DNA of 64,000 nt from Peltaster fructicola. Lineage: Eukaryota; Ascomycota; Dothideomycetes. The notes beneath the pieces were generated by a model. That model was not told the origin of the DNA. It saw only the letters and a list, made by a program, of their open reading frames with translations, and ran no database searches. This document shows, in pieces, positions 1 to 10,331 of the stretch (the first letter of the stretch is position 1; every line of letters begins with the position of its first letter). Where the stretch lies: contig CP051139.1 in assembly GCA_001592805.2 (NCBI GenBank), positions 3,844,001 to 3,908,000 on the forward strand. The letters run 5' to 3'. Both the position numbers and the translations under genes were made by a program.

Positions 1-1383
1 ACAGATGTTGTATGGTGCTTGTAGACCTGCTGAAAATCAGAATCTCTTCGAACGCTCTCGGCCACTTACCAAGCTGATGGATGCGCCAAGCGACAGTCTT
101 AGAAACGTCGAATGGCTGTTTAGTCGCCTTGTCTTTGACGAACTCGATGCCCCAGAACAAACCCATACCGCGAATGTCGCCAACGTTTGGGTGTCCGTCC
201 AGTCTCGAATGCAACGCTTTCGCGAGCAGGGTACCCTGCTTCCGGACGTTGCTAACCAGCTCATCTTGCTGAATGATGCGCTGTACTTCGAGGCCTGCTC
301 GGCATCCCACTGGGTGTCCCTGAAATGTCTGTCCATGACCAAAGCTCCCCGAGCCCTGCATCAGAGTCTGCACCACAGGCTTGCTGAGAAGCATTGCCGC
401 AAGTGGCTGATAGCCAGCACCTAAGCCTTTGCCCATAATGAGTACATCTGGGGCCACCCCTACGAGTGGGTCTTGATAAGCGTGCAATGGACTGGGATAT
501 GCCTCCGTTGGAACAGGTCCCACGCGTCCACACCCACTCATGACCTCGTCGAAAATTAACAGAGCTCCATGGCGATCGCAGACTCGTCGCACCGCTGCGA
601 AATAGCCCGGTAGAGGGGCGACACAACCAAGAGCCGCACCTACCACTGGTTCAGCGATAAATCCAGCCACGTTGTGAGGTCCAATTCGTTGAAATTCTTC
701 TTCTAGCTCGTCCTCGAGGTATCTGACATGTTCGTGCGTGCTCATGCCTGCAATGGGCGGCCTGTATGCATAGCAAGGCGAGACTAGACTCGTGTTCGTA
801 CTCAGTATAGGCTCAAACAACTGCCGTCTTGCTGCGTGGCCGCCAGAACCCAGAGCTCCCAAGGTAGAGCCGTGGTAGCTCTGTCTGCGACAGATGAAGT
901 GAACGCGAGACGACTCCTCGGGTTGTTTTTCGAGATGATACTGCCGAGCAAACTTTAGTGCTGCTTCCATTGCTTCACTGCCACTGCTGACAAAGAACGC
1001 TCGAGCCATATCGCCATTGGTACTGTCGATCATGACTTGAGCCAATTCCTCGACAGGTCGGCAGGCGAAGTAGAGCGAGTGGCAGTATTCGATGGCAAGT
1101 ACCTGTTCCATCATCGCCTCAGCGAGTCTAATGCACATCAGTGCCTGCTCTCATATATGTGTGGGAGCAATAGTTGCCTTCTGTTGCCATGTCCGAGACA
1201 TGCGACTGCTGCACCACCCGTCGCATCTAGAATTTTCCGGCCTTCGCTAAGATATATGAAATTGCCCTCAGCACGCTCAATCATCAAGGGCATCTCATGT
1301 AAGGAGCGATGCAGCACTGCAGACTTTGCTGGAGCACGACCACCATCGGCAGTGTCGAGAGCGTTGGTAGCACTACTAGCCAT
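1..1383 (-). CDS. Class III (PLP-dependent) aminotransferase, C-terminus beyond the left edge
   Basis: Reading leftwards from an ATG at 1383, the frame gives a fold-type I, class III aminotransferase. The start region carries LSEGRKILDATGGAAVACLGHG, the middle SGSEAMEAALKFARQYHLE and a HGAL-LIFDEVMSG stretch whose Asp would contact the PLP pyridine nitrogen. The segment IMGKGLGAGYQPLAAML holds the Lys expected to form the Schiff base. Two introns are inferred. One, about 1128-1177, needs a GC donor and joins GHGNRR to LAEAMMEQ. The other, at 30-69, is a clean GTAAGT...CAG intron whose removal restores the family-like HQLAGLQAPYNI. The family moves an amino group from a primary amine or omega-amino acid to a keto acid. 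Substrate cannot be told; fungal members are often annotated as acetylornithine/GABA-like aminotransferases. The protein is cut off after about 420 residues. Confidence 0.85.
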
Positions 1384-2622
1384 GCTGTTGAGCCGAGATG
1401 TGAGAGGAATGTTGAGCAAGTGAATGATATGATTTAGATCCTGAAAATGACGGCAGTAGAGTCTGATATAATCGGCCGTTGACTGTATAGCCATTGACCG
1501 AAGCTCTAGCTCGTGTCATGTCAAGTTTGCCCACTGTACGCGCATGTTGGCCTCTCAACGGACTCACCAGTGATTGTGACTTTCGTATCTCGTCTCTCCC
1601 TTGATCCTCGGTGCCGGCATGCACAGCTTTGTGTCATCTGTGTAGCATTGGGCTTCTGCCTATCGTCAAGACATTGTGGCCTGTGATCTGCCAGCCTAGT
1701 TACTGATTGGGCAGATACTGATTGCTTTGTCTCAGAATGGCTCCCGCACAGCAGCTAGTCATCCAAGTATCGACGACATCGAGGTGTATGCTGCAGGCAT
1801 GAGGGCATCACGTACGGTGTGGAGCCTTCGCTGGCAGCAAAGCACGCATGTTGCTCAACCTCAGCCGCGCCGATCGTCCCGAAAGCCGGTATAGCTCGGC
1901 GATGCCTTGGAGGATCGCAGGTATAACAGCGACGCAGGAGTGCTATTGACTCAAGAGTCCACTTGCCGAACCAACGAGCAGGACCGCCTGGGCCACTGCT
2001 GTCATCTTCACTCACATCATCCCGTGCTAGAAAGTGCCTGCGAGGTGAGTAGATACTTCCTTGTGACACACACGTCGAGTCTGGAATGCTTGAGCGAGTG
2101 TGTAAGCTTCCTACGCCTGGTGATGACCATGGCCGCCAAATGACGGTCGCGACTTTTCGCGCCACATCGTTATGGCTCGATGTCGCCCAGACGTCAGAAC
2201 TAGACCAGTGGCCAGCTTCGTCATGAGTGCGAATTGCCTCACGTGGAAGGGCCAAAATGCCACGCCGTGACCTGGGAGTAAATCACGACATGGTGCCGGC
2301 CAGTCGAGCTCCAAGCGACAAATGATTGGTCATGCCGAGGATTCACCGTCTGACTGCAAGCACTGCTCGAACATTGTAAGGTGGTGGGATCGCAAGAGCT
2401 CAATTGTCATGCAACATGAAGTACACATCGTTTAAGCGTCTCGAACCAGCCAGCCAGAACAGTAGCGGCCGCACTAGCTCTAGAAGGCATGCACGCTGAA
2501 TGGCGCTAGTGATGCATGCCAGAAGCTTCTCGATTTATCTTCGAGCCTTATCACAATGAACCACACCGACGTGGCGCGCGGACACATCTTATGCAACATG
2601 CTCACGGGCCTAGTCACACACC
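1384..2622. other. Intergenic region, no gene recognised
   Basis: This 1.2-kb gap separates the divergent aminotransferase and endonuclease genes, so it should hold both promoters. A minus-strand frame of 166 codons at 1755-2255 lacks any recognisable motif and looks like chance. No repeat or RNA gene is seen. Confidence 0.5.
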
Positions 2623-3838
2623 ATGTCGATCTCTCCGCCGCCCGCGAAGCGTGCTCGAATAGTGCAGTACCCTGAAGAAGCGACTTCGATCGATCACGAG
2701 CTCAGTATCTACAGTTGGAACGTCAACGGCATCGATCCACTGCTGCAGACAACTATTCGAGACTTTTGGAGTGTACCACAGAGAGCGGCTATGTCAGAGC
2801 AAGCTCCAGCTCCGCCGATACGCCGTTTTCTGCACAGGCATGGATGGCCCACGTTGTGCTTTCTGCAGGAGGTGAAGATACGTCCAGGCGATGACAGTAA
2901 GATGCGTGCTGTGCGCAGAGCTGTATCCAACTTCGGCGAGCCCGATCTACCAGACTATGAAGCACGTTTCTGCCTGCCAAACCGAGCAAGGTACCCTAGA
3001 GCGTCAGGAGGGAGAGTCTATGGAGTTTGCACTTTGATTCGCAAAGACTACCTGCGCGATATCGTCCAGGAGGTACGGGAGATTGCCTGGGATGACGAGG
3101 GCCGTATCCTTCTTGTTGAAAGCAAGGCAACAAGATCAATGCCGAAGCTCGCAGTCTTCAATGTTTACCTCGTAAATGGCACTGAGCTGCCCTACCGAGA
3201 TGCGACCTCGGGAGAAGTCACAGGTACGAGGCACGATCGAAAGCTTGAGGTCCACAGATTACTACAACTTGAGTGTCAGGAGCTGCAAGGAAGAGGGTAT
3301 CAAGTGATCATTGCTGGCGACATCAATATCGCCCGTTCGACTCTCGATGGCCATCCCAAGCTTCGAACCCATCCATACCAGCACGTGCTGAATAGAGCAG
3401 ATTTCGAGGGTCGATTCATGAGTAGTGCAGCAGAAGAGACTCGATCAGATGCCAAGGACATACGTTCTCTGGATATGCTTGACACGTTTCGCGAACTGTA
3501 CCCGACTGAACGTGCGTACTCATACTTCACTAGATCAGTGAAATTTGGCGGCAGTTGCGACCGGGTGGACATGATCATAGTTTCACGACCTTTGATGGCG
3601 TACTGCAAGACGGCTGGTATGCATCAGACGCTTGCAGATCGTGCCACGAGCGATCACGTTCCGATCTTTGCCAAATTTGCATGCGATCAACGCCTGGGCC
3701 CAAGGTGAGTACGTTCGGCGGAAGCTCAGATGCTATACACCTCCCTGCTGCTACACACTGACCACCTGCGCATTGACGCCACTTCGCAGCCTCGCACTGA
3801 ACACCAACAAGAAGCTTGCAGTACGGTGGACGAATTGA
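2623..3838 (+). CDS. Exonuclease III / AP endonuclease-like DNA repair nuclease
   Basis: The protein belongs to the endonuclease/exonuclease/phosphatase superfamily, ExoIII/APE branch. Seen in order: SWNVNGI near residue 30, CFLQEVKI with the metal-binding Glu near residue 87, GDINIA (Asp-x-Asn) near residue 230, DRVDMIIVS near residue 312 and a C-terminal SDHVPI with the Asp-His pair near residue 345. Such enzymes cut DNA 5' of abasic sites or trim 3' ends during base excision repair in the nucleus or mitochondria. It lacks the long C-terminal zinc finger region of Apn2-type enzymes. The first exon would end in a TGA at 3706-3708, but that TGA lies inside a GTGAGT donor. Splicing 3705-3789 (acceptor TTCGCAG) stays in frame and adds a 16-residue tail, giving 376 residues. 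Start chosen as the first ATG of the frame. Confidence 0.85.
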
Positions 3839-4757
3839 TACTGCCGGTGGCATGTCTCCATACAATAAAGAGCTATGCACGTTTGCATGTACCTCAGGGA
3901 CGTCAAGCCAACGCTGAACAGCTTCCCGACAGCTGCTTGCTGGCGAACACCATCGAGAGAATCACGGGATTTGCAGCCATGAGTTCAAAAGATTGTCGAG
4001 GCTGTCTGTCGAGGTCCACGACGAGCGCAAGCTTGACTCAGACGAGCAGGCGCAGCGCCGCCAGCCTGGAAGAAAATCGATCAGCGCCAGGATGGTGCAG
4101 TGAGATTAGTCCCTGAGAGCGATCCCTGTCATGCAACACTTGAGATCTCCAGGCCATGTGTTCCGCTATTGCCCTAGTGACAAGCACCGATCAGCATGAC
4201 GCGTAGTCAAGGCTAGCGATCGTGCAGAGGAGTCAAACTACTCGACTCTCTGTGCCACGCAGTCATAGCATGGCGTGGACTATCGATACTGCGCACGTAG
4301 CCGTACCAAACAGATGTACTGGCTCGCCAGGTAGACTAGCCACATAACGCACACAGGGGAGGTCCAGGCAATATCGATGAGTGCATGAAACGCGAGACGA
4401 CAGCTCTACGACTAGCAGCGGAGTGTATAGGGTATAGCACGCGCATTATAGGCTGGCGATGTGCTACGGACGCGGATTTTGCATAAGTTCAACCATGAAT
4501 CTGTGCTTCGATCTGTCCATCTGCGAACAGTTGACGTCTGAAGATCACCACCTCCAAGTTTGCGCGCTATCCCGGTTCAGGATAGAGGCAATGTCGCAAA
4601 TGCTACAGTAAAGAATGTGATCTGCACAGCCCATCACAATTGAGAGCAATCCCTATGGTCGTCCCTGCATGCGTTTCCTTGGACTTGCAGGAGCTTGCTG
4701 AACGGATAAGCAAGTCGGAAAGGTTGCTGATTGATCGATGCAAGCTTCACCTGATGG
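3839..4757. other. Intergenic region between convergent genes, no gene recognised
   Basis: The 0.9-kb gap lies between the 3' ends of the nuclease and PIG-A genes. Only short, motif-free frames are present. It presumably holds both 3' UTRs. Confidence 0.5.
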
Positions 4758-6381
4758 TCAATTCGGCACTTCAACATCGTCAGCCGTACTGTCGCTTGCC
4801 ATCTCTGCCGACGGCCAGGGTCTACAGCGGTCGATGTCGGCCCTGGGGTAGCAGAACTCCAGCAAGCAGTACAGCAGATAGTCGATCACTGCGACGAGAA
4901 CGAAAAGCTTGCCTGCCCAGATGCCGCAGCCGTAATAGCGCTTCAAGCGGTCGATCAGCGCAAATGACTGGATTGAAGCGAGCGCGCCGTAGGTTTCCCA
5001 TTCGTTATCATAATGCTGGAGATTGTCGCTCGCAGGCGATGTGCCGGTTATGAGATCGTAGACTCGCTCGGTTCGCCGGGCAATGTCAGACCACGAGTAC
5101 ATCATCTTCACCTGATCGTGAAAGCGATCACGCCGGATGTTCCTTGTTGTCAACATGCCGACAGCGGCCGTGACGCCACGCACGACATCGTCCACCTGTG
5201 GCAGCACGAAAATGGTCATATTGTCTGGAAGGACTTCTGGAACTCCTCCTACTCGTGTTGCAACGACCATTAGACCGCAAGATGCCGCTTCGACAAGTAC
5301 AGTTCCAAAAGCTTCCGTCAAGCTTGTCGACAGCAACATATGTCCTCTGATCATGACGTTGCGAACCTCTTCATGTCGGATGCTGCCAAGAAGGATGACT
5401 CTCGACTGACCGTTGGGAAATTGCAGCAGCTGCTGTGGTAGCGAGTCGAGTGTCTGTTCGAGATCGATGGCCTTTGGTCCACTGCCTGCGATGATGAAAC
5501 GTAGTTTGTCGTGCTGCTGCAGAAGGACAGGCAGTGCGCTGATCAGAAGATCGGTTCCTTTGTTATAGAATAGCCGGGAGATGACTATGATCGTGATCGG
5601 ATCTCCTGGGCCTACAGGCTGGCTAGGATCTGGCGGTACCGGCAGTGATGTATTGCCACTGCCTTGTGTGCTGAAATATTTGAGCTCGTGTGGTTGCAAA
5701 GGTCTGAAGTCTCGAGGAACGACGGCGTTGGGAATGACTGACACCGACAGCGGATTCAAGCTCGCTCGCAAGGTCGTGTTCTCTTTGCAAGTGTGCGAGA
5801 CACATATGACGTGGTCAACATCGCTCAACGAGAACTTGAGAAGCTTATTCGCCATGATGCTTGCAGCATCGCTGAAGCCGAACAAGGAGTGATCGGTGAA
5901 AACAGCTCTCAGCCCCATGGTTCTGGCATGCAAGATGCCTTCATGGCACAAGTTGCTGAGAGACGCATGACCATGGACGATCTGAATCTCCTCACGTATG
6001 AAGATCTGTCGTAGCAATGGAAATGAGCTGAAGACTGTTGGGAATGTCGTGCTGCGGTACACCACCCACTGTGGCAGATGGTAGACCTTGAGACGGTTCG
6101 TAAGGTATCTGATGCCGTTACGCGATGGGAACGAATCGCCATAGCAATGCGTAATAATGACAACTTTGTGCCCGCGATCGATGAGTTTCTATCGATGCTT
6201 AGCTCTTGTTGCATCGATCAACTTTCATTGCTACTAACCGTCGATAGCTGGTAGATGTGACTTTCCACGCCTCCAGGTTGTGGATAGAAGAAATCCGATA
6301 TCATGCTACTCCAGTGTTAGTCACCGAGTGCTTCCGCCAAGAGTAGCCATCACGTTGTACATACGCTATATTGTACGGCAT
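4758..6381 (-). CDS. GPI3: PIG-A/Gpi3, catalytic subunit of GPI-GlcNAc transferase
   Basis: This GT4 glycosyltransferase transfers GlcNAc from UDP-GlcNAc to phosphatidylinositol, the first step of GPI-anchor synthesis at the ER membrane. Three exons are inferred: 6365-6381, 6239-6305 and 4758-6188, with introns of 59 and 50 nt and a CTAAC branch site in the first. The mature N-terminus reads [20 protein letters not shown], as expected of PIG-A orthologues. Downstream are [31 protein letters not shown] and the donor-binding block [20 protein letters not shown] near residue 315. A hydrophobic stretch near residues 456-475 is the usual C-terminal membrane anchor. The predicted length is 504 residues, normal for fungal Gpi3. 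The acidic tail after the anchor looks variable. It is divergent from DBP6. Confidence 0.95.
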
Positions 6382-6683
6382 TGCTGCTGATCATGCGTCG
6401 AACGAGCTCGACTTATGACGTTCAAGGAGAGGTTTAGTCCCTGACGCAGTTGTGAGAGCAGTTTGATGATGCGAATCATTTGATGACGAGTTGATGAAGC
6501 TGTTGTCTGAAAGAAGAGTGAGGAACATATCGATGTGTTATGTGGTAGTAGAGGTCGAGGCGATAGCAGCAGTCGCTCTCCCGCATCCAGCTCTATTTAC
6601 TTCTAGAGCCAATGTGATTGGTTAGAACTACAACTTTCTTGCTCGAGATATTCTCAAAGTGGCTTGACGATATCCTCTATGAC
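6382..6683. promoter_or_regulatory. Shared divergent promoter of GPI3 and DBP6
   Basis: Only 302 bp separate the two start codons, so both promoters must lie here or overlap it. I see no named motif with confidence. This is inferred from gene orientation. Confidence 0.5.
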
Positions 6684-9287
6684 ATGGCTCCTCTATATCA
6701 GCGATACATACCTGGAGCCAGGACAGAGCCAGCTGTGACTGCTGCTTTTCCATCTGTACAATACGTCGAGCTTGAGAAGAGCGACAACAACAACAAACGG
6801 AAACGAAAGCGGGAGCCAGGACAGGAAAGCAAGACTTCGAGAAAGGCGCATAGAGTGCGCGAGGAGTCAGCGACTGTCCAGGATGACACCGTCTTGGAAG
6901 ATGAGCACTCTGAAGACGTGGCGACCTCGCTCGGCGAGCCAGATGCTGCAATCAACATAAGAGCTGGAGAATTTGCACACATCAAATCATCCAAAAAGCG
7001 ACACAAGCTTGAGAAAGAAGCTCGCAAGGCTAGAAAGCAGTCCGAGAAGACGGGCGGCGGACAAGATGAGGCTATACAGGCTTTGCCGGTGCAAGAAGGC
7101 GACGTTGAAGCTGTACGACGAGCCACCTCAGCACAAGATGTGCCAGCAATGTCACCTACAACGACACCTCCGCGCAAGCAAAAGAGATTGAAGCAAAGGC
7201 AAGAGACTGAAGCTGAGGAAACAGAAGCTCCAGATGATCCCGAGCGACTGAAGAAGCATGCCTCGTTGCTCGACAAATTTGACAAGGCTCAGAAGCGTGC
7301 TGCTCATGTGGCCGAGCAGCAGCAGCCCATGCAGGAGAAACACACTCCGAGCGACGTGCCAGCTACAGTGGTAGATCCTTTGGTACCAATTGAGATCCAT
7401 ACATCCATGCCGGAAGTTGAGCCTGAGTTCACCGCTCTGCCCGCCTGGGTGACGAGTGCACAGCGTATCGCATTCGACGAGCCAGCAAGCTTTGAAAGCT
7501 TGAAACTAGAATCGCATATCCTGCAGCGACTCAAGAGCCTTGACTTCCACTTCGCTTTGCCGGTACAGCAGGCTCTCTTGCCGGCTCTTCTCCCTCCTAG
7601 TGGCCCAGGGTCTCGTTACACGGTGGGAATGGAGAATCTGCTTCCAGATCTTGCAGTCTCAGCGCCAACGGGTAGCGGTAAGACTCTAGCATATCTATTA
7701 CCCATCGTCGAAGCTCTCAGGCAGGAGACGTCTTCCAGTCCTGTGTTGCGTGCTTTGCTCGTCGTGCCGACGCGAGAACTTGTCACGCAAGCCTTTGGCC
7801 TTGCTGAAGCTCTTACCAAAGGTAGTTCCCTCAAGATCGGAACAGCCAGTGGTGCTGGCAAATTGAGAGATGAACAACAAAGACTAATAACGACCGATCA
7901 GATGTACGCACCAGACAGATACAAGCAATTGTATGATCTTGCTCAACTAATGGACTGTCCGCCATCGGAGGACTCGCCCGAGTTTGGAGAGTATGTAAAG
8001 ACTGTCGACAACTTGTCTGACGACGATATTCGAGACGTCAAAGCCATAACAACATGTACCACGGACTATGTGAGCACATATCGATCCGCAATCGACATAC
8101 TTGTATGCACGCCTGGAAGACTGCTGGAACATTTGGACAACACAACTGGCTTCGAAGTCTCTCATGTGAAATGGCTCGTTCTTGACGAAGCTGATAAGCT
8201 CCTGGATGAACAGTACGACGGCTTCCTCGAAAGATTGCACTATGAGCTTGAGCAACCACGCTCTGAATCACAACAAGATGCTCGCGAGAAGTTCTTGCGT
8301 AGACTGCAATTGTGGGACGAGTCCGCTGAACGCAGAGTACGAAAGGTAGTCCTCAGCGCTACCATGACCAGGGATGTCTCTCAATTAGCAGCGCTAAGAC
8401 TCAGACGACCACAGCTGATAGTCGTCGGGGCGCAGAGTGACGATGCAGACGGCGAGATCGACAGCGCTACTCGGACGGATGATACACAAGCCTATGAGCT
8501 TCCGCCACAGTTGCAAGAACACTGCATCCCGGTTGGTGACGGCAATCTGAAGCCACTATACTTACAGCAGCTTCTCGAGTCTCGATTGCTTGGCACTGGT
8601 GCGGTAGGTGCCACAGACGACTCTACGGACAGCGATTCTGACACCACCGATTATGACGATGGGCTCAGTGAGTCTGACGCATCCTCAGACACATCAGATC
8701 CTGCCTCTGTAAGCAGTTCTGCAACGAGTGACCTCGAGCAATCTGTAAAGCCTGCAGCCAGACATACGGCACCCAGCATGGCGGCTCCGACAATACTCAT
8801 CTTTGTCGCCAGTACAGAAGCTGCGCTACGTCTTTCCCATCTGCTCAAGCGGTTATGTCCCCAGCTTGCGCATCACATAACAACCTTGACAAAGGGCACG
8901 GCGATGTCGAACCTAGCCATGAAGACCACCATCATCCAGCCGTGCATCGTTATAGCTACAGACCGAGCAGGTCGCGGCCTCGACACTGTGTCTGGCAGAC
9001 GCATCTCGCACGTGGTGCAGTACGACGTTCCAAGATCAGTAGTGTCGTATGTGCATCGAGTCGGTCGTACTGCTAGAGCTGGGCGGCCTGGGCAGGCTTG
9101 GACGCTTTATACCAACACTGAGGCTCGGTGGTTCATCAATGCAGTGACGAAAGCTGCAAACATACAACGAAGAGGGTCGGTAGAGCGCGTCCGGTTCAAG
9201 GTTGACGAAGAGGAACAGCGCGAGCTGTACAAAGAAGCTCTCGCCAGTATGAGAGACATAGTGTTCAATAGCTCTCGACGCAATTGA
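6684..9287 (+). CDS. DBP6: DEAD-box RNA helicase Dbp6 (DDX51-like), 60S ribosome biogenesis
   Basis: A single exon encodes 867 residues if translation starts at the ATG at 6684 (MAPLYQRYIP), which matches the short conserved Y-x-RY-x-P start of Dbp6 proteins. The upstream in-frame extension has no ATG. The N-terminal 270 residues are Lys/Glu-rich and disordered with basic clusters, as expected for a nucleolar protein. The helicase core shows SAPTGSGKT near residue 324, PTRELVTQA, CTPGRLLEHL, VLDEADKLLDEQ near residue 500, LSATMTRD near 556, VIATDRAGRGLD and HRVGRTARAG near 795. An acidic Ser/Asp-rich insert sits between the two RecA lobes. Dbp6 acts in early pre-60S particles in the nucleolus. 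The insert between PTREL and CTPGR is typical of the Dbp6/DDX51 subfamily. Confidence 0.93.
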   Translation: MAPLYQRYIPGARTEPAVTAAFPSVQYVELEKSDNNNKRKRKREPGQESKTSRKAHRVREESATVQDDTVLEDEHSEDVATSLGEPDAAINIRAGEFAHIKSSKKRHKLEKEARKARKQSEKTGGGQDEAIQALPVQEGDVEAVRRATSAQDVPAMSPTTTPPRKQKRLKQRQETEAEETEAPDDPERLKKHASLLDKFDKAQKRAAHVAEQQQPMQEKHTPSDVPATVVDPLVPIEIHTSMPEVEPEFTALPAWVTSAQRIAFDEPASFESLKLESHILQRLKSLDFHFALPVQQALLPALLPPSGPGSRYTVGMENLLPDLAVSAPTGSGKTLAYLLPIVEALRQETSSSPVLRALLVVPTRELVTQAFGLAEALTKGSSLKIGTASGAGKLRDEQQRLITTDQMYAPDRYKQLYDLAQLMDCPPSEDSPEFGEYVKTVDNLSDDDIRDVKAITTCTTDYVSTYRSAIDILVCTPGRLLEHLDNTTGFEVSHVKWLVLDEADKLLDEQYDGFLERLHYELEQPRSESQQDAREKFLRRLQLWDESAERRVRKVVLSATMTRDVSQLAALRLRRPQLIVVGAQSDDADGEIDSATRTDDTQAYELPPQLQEHCIPVGDGNLKPLYLQQLLESRLLGTGAVGATDDSTDSDSDTTDYDDGLSESDASSDTSDPASVSSSATSDLEQSVKPAARHTAPSMAAPTILIFVASTEAALRLSHLLKRLCPQLAHHITTLTKGTAMSNLAMKTTIIQPCIVIATDRAGRGLDTVSGRRISHVVQYDVPRSVVSYVHRVGRTARAGRPGQAWTLYTNTEARWFINAVTKAANIQRRGSVERVRFKVDEEEQRELYKEALASMRDIVFNSSRRN

Positions 9288-9497
9288 AAGTGCTCCACTG
9301 GTTACTGCTGTTATGCGTTCGTCGTGTCAGTCTCGCACCATAGTCGAATGGCAGACAGCGACAGTATACATGCAGTACGCTGGGCTGCTCCAGCATCCTT
9401 GCCAGCGCCAACGATAGATCGTGCATCAGCCATGAGTTGAGACGTCTCACTTGTCTGACATGGATCCGTGAAACAATGAAGCGCCCACTGTTGTCTC
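9288..9497. other. 3' flank of DBP6
   Basis: A 210-bp gap between the DBP6 stop and the MITE target duplication. It probably holds the DBP6 3' UTR. No gene is seen. Confidence 0.4.
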
Positions 9498-9506
9498 GCT
9501 AAAAAG
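9498..9506. repeat. Left target-site duplication of the MITE
   Basis: GCTAAAAAG, identical to 10065-10073, directly abutting the left TIR. Confidence 0.88.
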
Positions 9507-9549
9507 CGGCGTCATTAATTTACGCACCCTCTTTTCTTAATTTCCGCAC
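9507..9549 (+). repeat. Left terminal inverted repeat of the MITE
   Basis: It begins CGGCGTCATTAATTTACGCA and matches the reverse complement of 10022-10064 at 41 of 43 positions by my count. Confidence 0.9.
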
Positions 9550-9590
9550 TCTGCGTCCTGTTTAGGTTTAGCGTTATAGCTGAAAAGTGC

Positions 9591-9636
9591 GCGACGCTGT
9601 AAACTTAGGTGAGAATCACTAAGAAATCCTCAGCGC
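9591..9636 (+). repeat. Left subterminal repeat of the MITE
   Basis: It begins with GCTGTAAACTT and ends AAATCCTCAGCGC. The same pair recurs in the same orientation at 9967-10009. The outer GCGCTG/CAGCGC parts form a palindrome, so each copy is a possible hairpin or protein-binding site. Confidence 0.7.
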
Positions 9637-9966
9637 AACACATCGAAGAGCTGTACAGCCACCAAGACAGCTTGATATAGGTGTATATAGATATAGAAGC
9701 GATGAATAGAAGCTCTTCATCTGATTAGAAGGCTTTTCAGTCATCTAGACTGCCTACAGACTGCGTCAGAGAGCTCGATCAGCTCATATATATCACTTAG
9801 AATTACTTGAGAGTCTAAGTAATATCAGAGACCAGTAGCAGCCTCAATTGTAGCTCGAATTGCTCAGAAACTGAGCTATATAGACTCCATTCACTCATAG
9901 CTAGCCACAGCTTCCTATCTGAGACGATATGGGCGCTGAGAGTGCAGTGAAGTGAGAATATGTCGT

Positions 9967-10009
9967 GCGCTGTAAACTTCTAAGCAATTCACATACAAAT
10001 CTTCAGCGC
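9967..10009 (+). repeat. Right subterminal repeat of the MITE
   Basis: GCGCTGTAAACTT...AAATCTTCAGCGC is the second copy of the subterminal motif at 9591-9636, in direct orientation although the TIRs are inverted. Confidence 0.7.
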
Positions 10010-10021
10010 GAGTCATGTGGG

Positions 10022-10064
10022 GTGCGGAAAATAACAAAAGAGGGTGCGTAAATTAATGACGCCG
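10022..10064 (-). repeat. Right terminal inverted repeat of the MITE
   Basis: The reverse complement begins CGGCGTCATTAATTTACGCA, as does the left TIR. Confidence 0.9.
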
Positions 10065-10073
10065 GCTAAAAAG
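10065..10073. repeat. Right target-site duplication of the MITE
   Basis: GCTAAAAAG, the exact copy of 9498-9506, directly abutting the right TIR. Confidence 0.88.
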
Positions 10074-10331
10074 GAGCCGCTGACGTCTTCGGTCTCTGCA
10101 CATTCCTGGGGTCACGCCCAGTACGCGACTTCAAGATGCTACATTCATCGAAGAGTCATCGTCCAGAGTCCTCACATTCACCATTGAGACCATTTGTGTG
10201 CTACACAGATTGCTTGATTACATGCCATATTGACAAGCTCGACTGCTTGCTCTGGGCAACCACCATTTGACATGATTCTACGACATCACCCTTAATTTCG
10301 AAGCACGACCCAAATCCTGAGCACATCCATC

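Larger units (their letters stand above)
9507..10064. mobile_element. MITE, non-autonomous DNA transposon with 43-bp TIRs and 9-bp TSD (MULE-like)
   Basis: The element is 558 bp. Its ends are inverted copies, 9507-9549 against 10022-10064, with the outer 29 bases identical and two mismatches in 43. The 9-base direct repeat GCTAAAAAG lies immediately outside both ends (9498-9506 and 10065-10073), a perfect target-site duplication. There is no long reading frame, so it must rely on a transposase made elsewhere. Long TIRs with a 9-bp duplication fit Mutator-like elements better than hAT (8 bp) or Tc1/mariner (TA); this family call is inference. Inside each end is a copy of a second motif (9591-9636 and 9967-10009). 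The perfect duplication and near-perfect TIRs argue for a fairly recent insertion. Confidence 0.9.

Noticed and set aside
1755-2255. 166-codon minus-strand frame between two genes
   Set aside because: No motif, erratic composition (Trp, Cys, Arg, Ser), no sensible splice partners.
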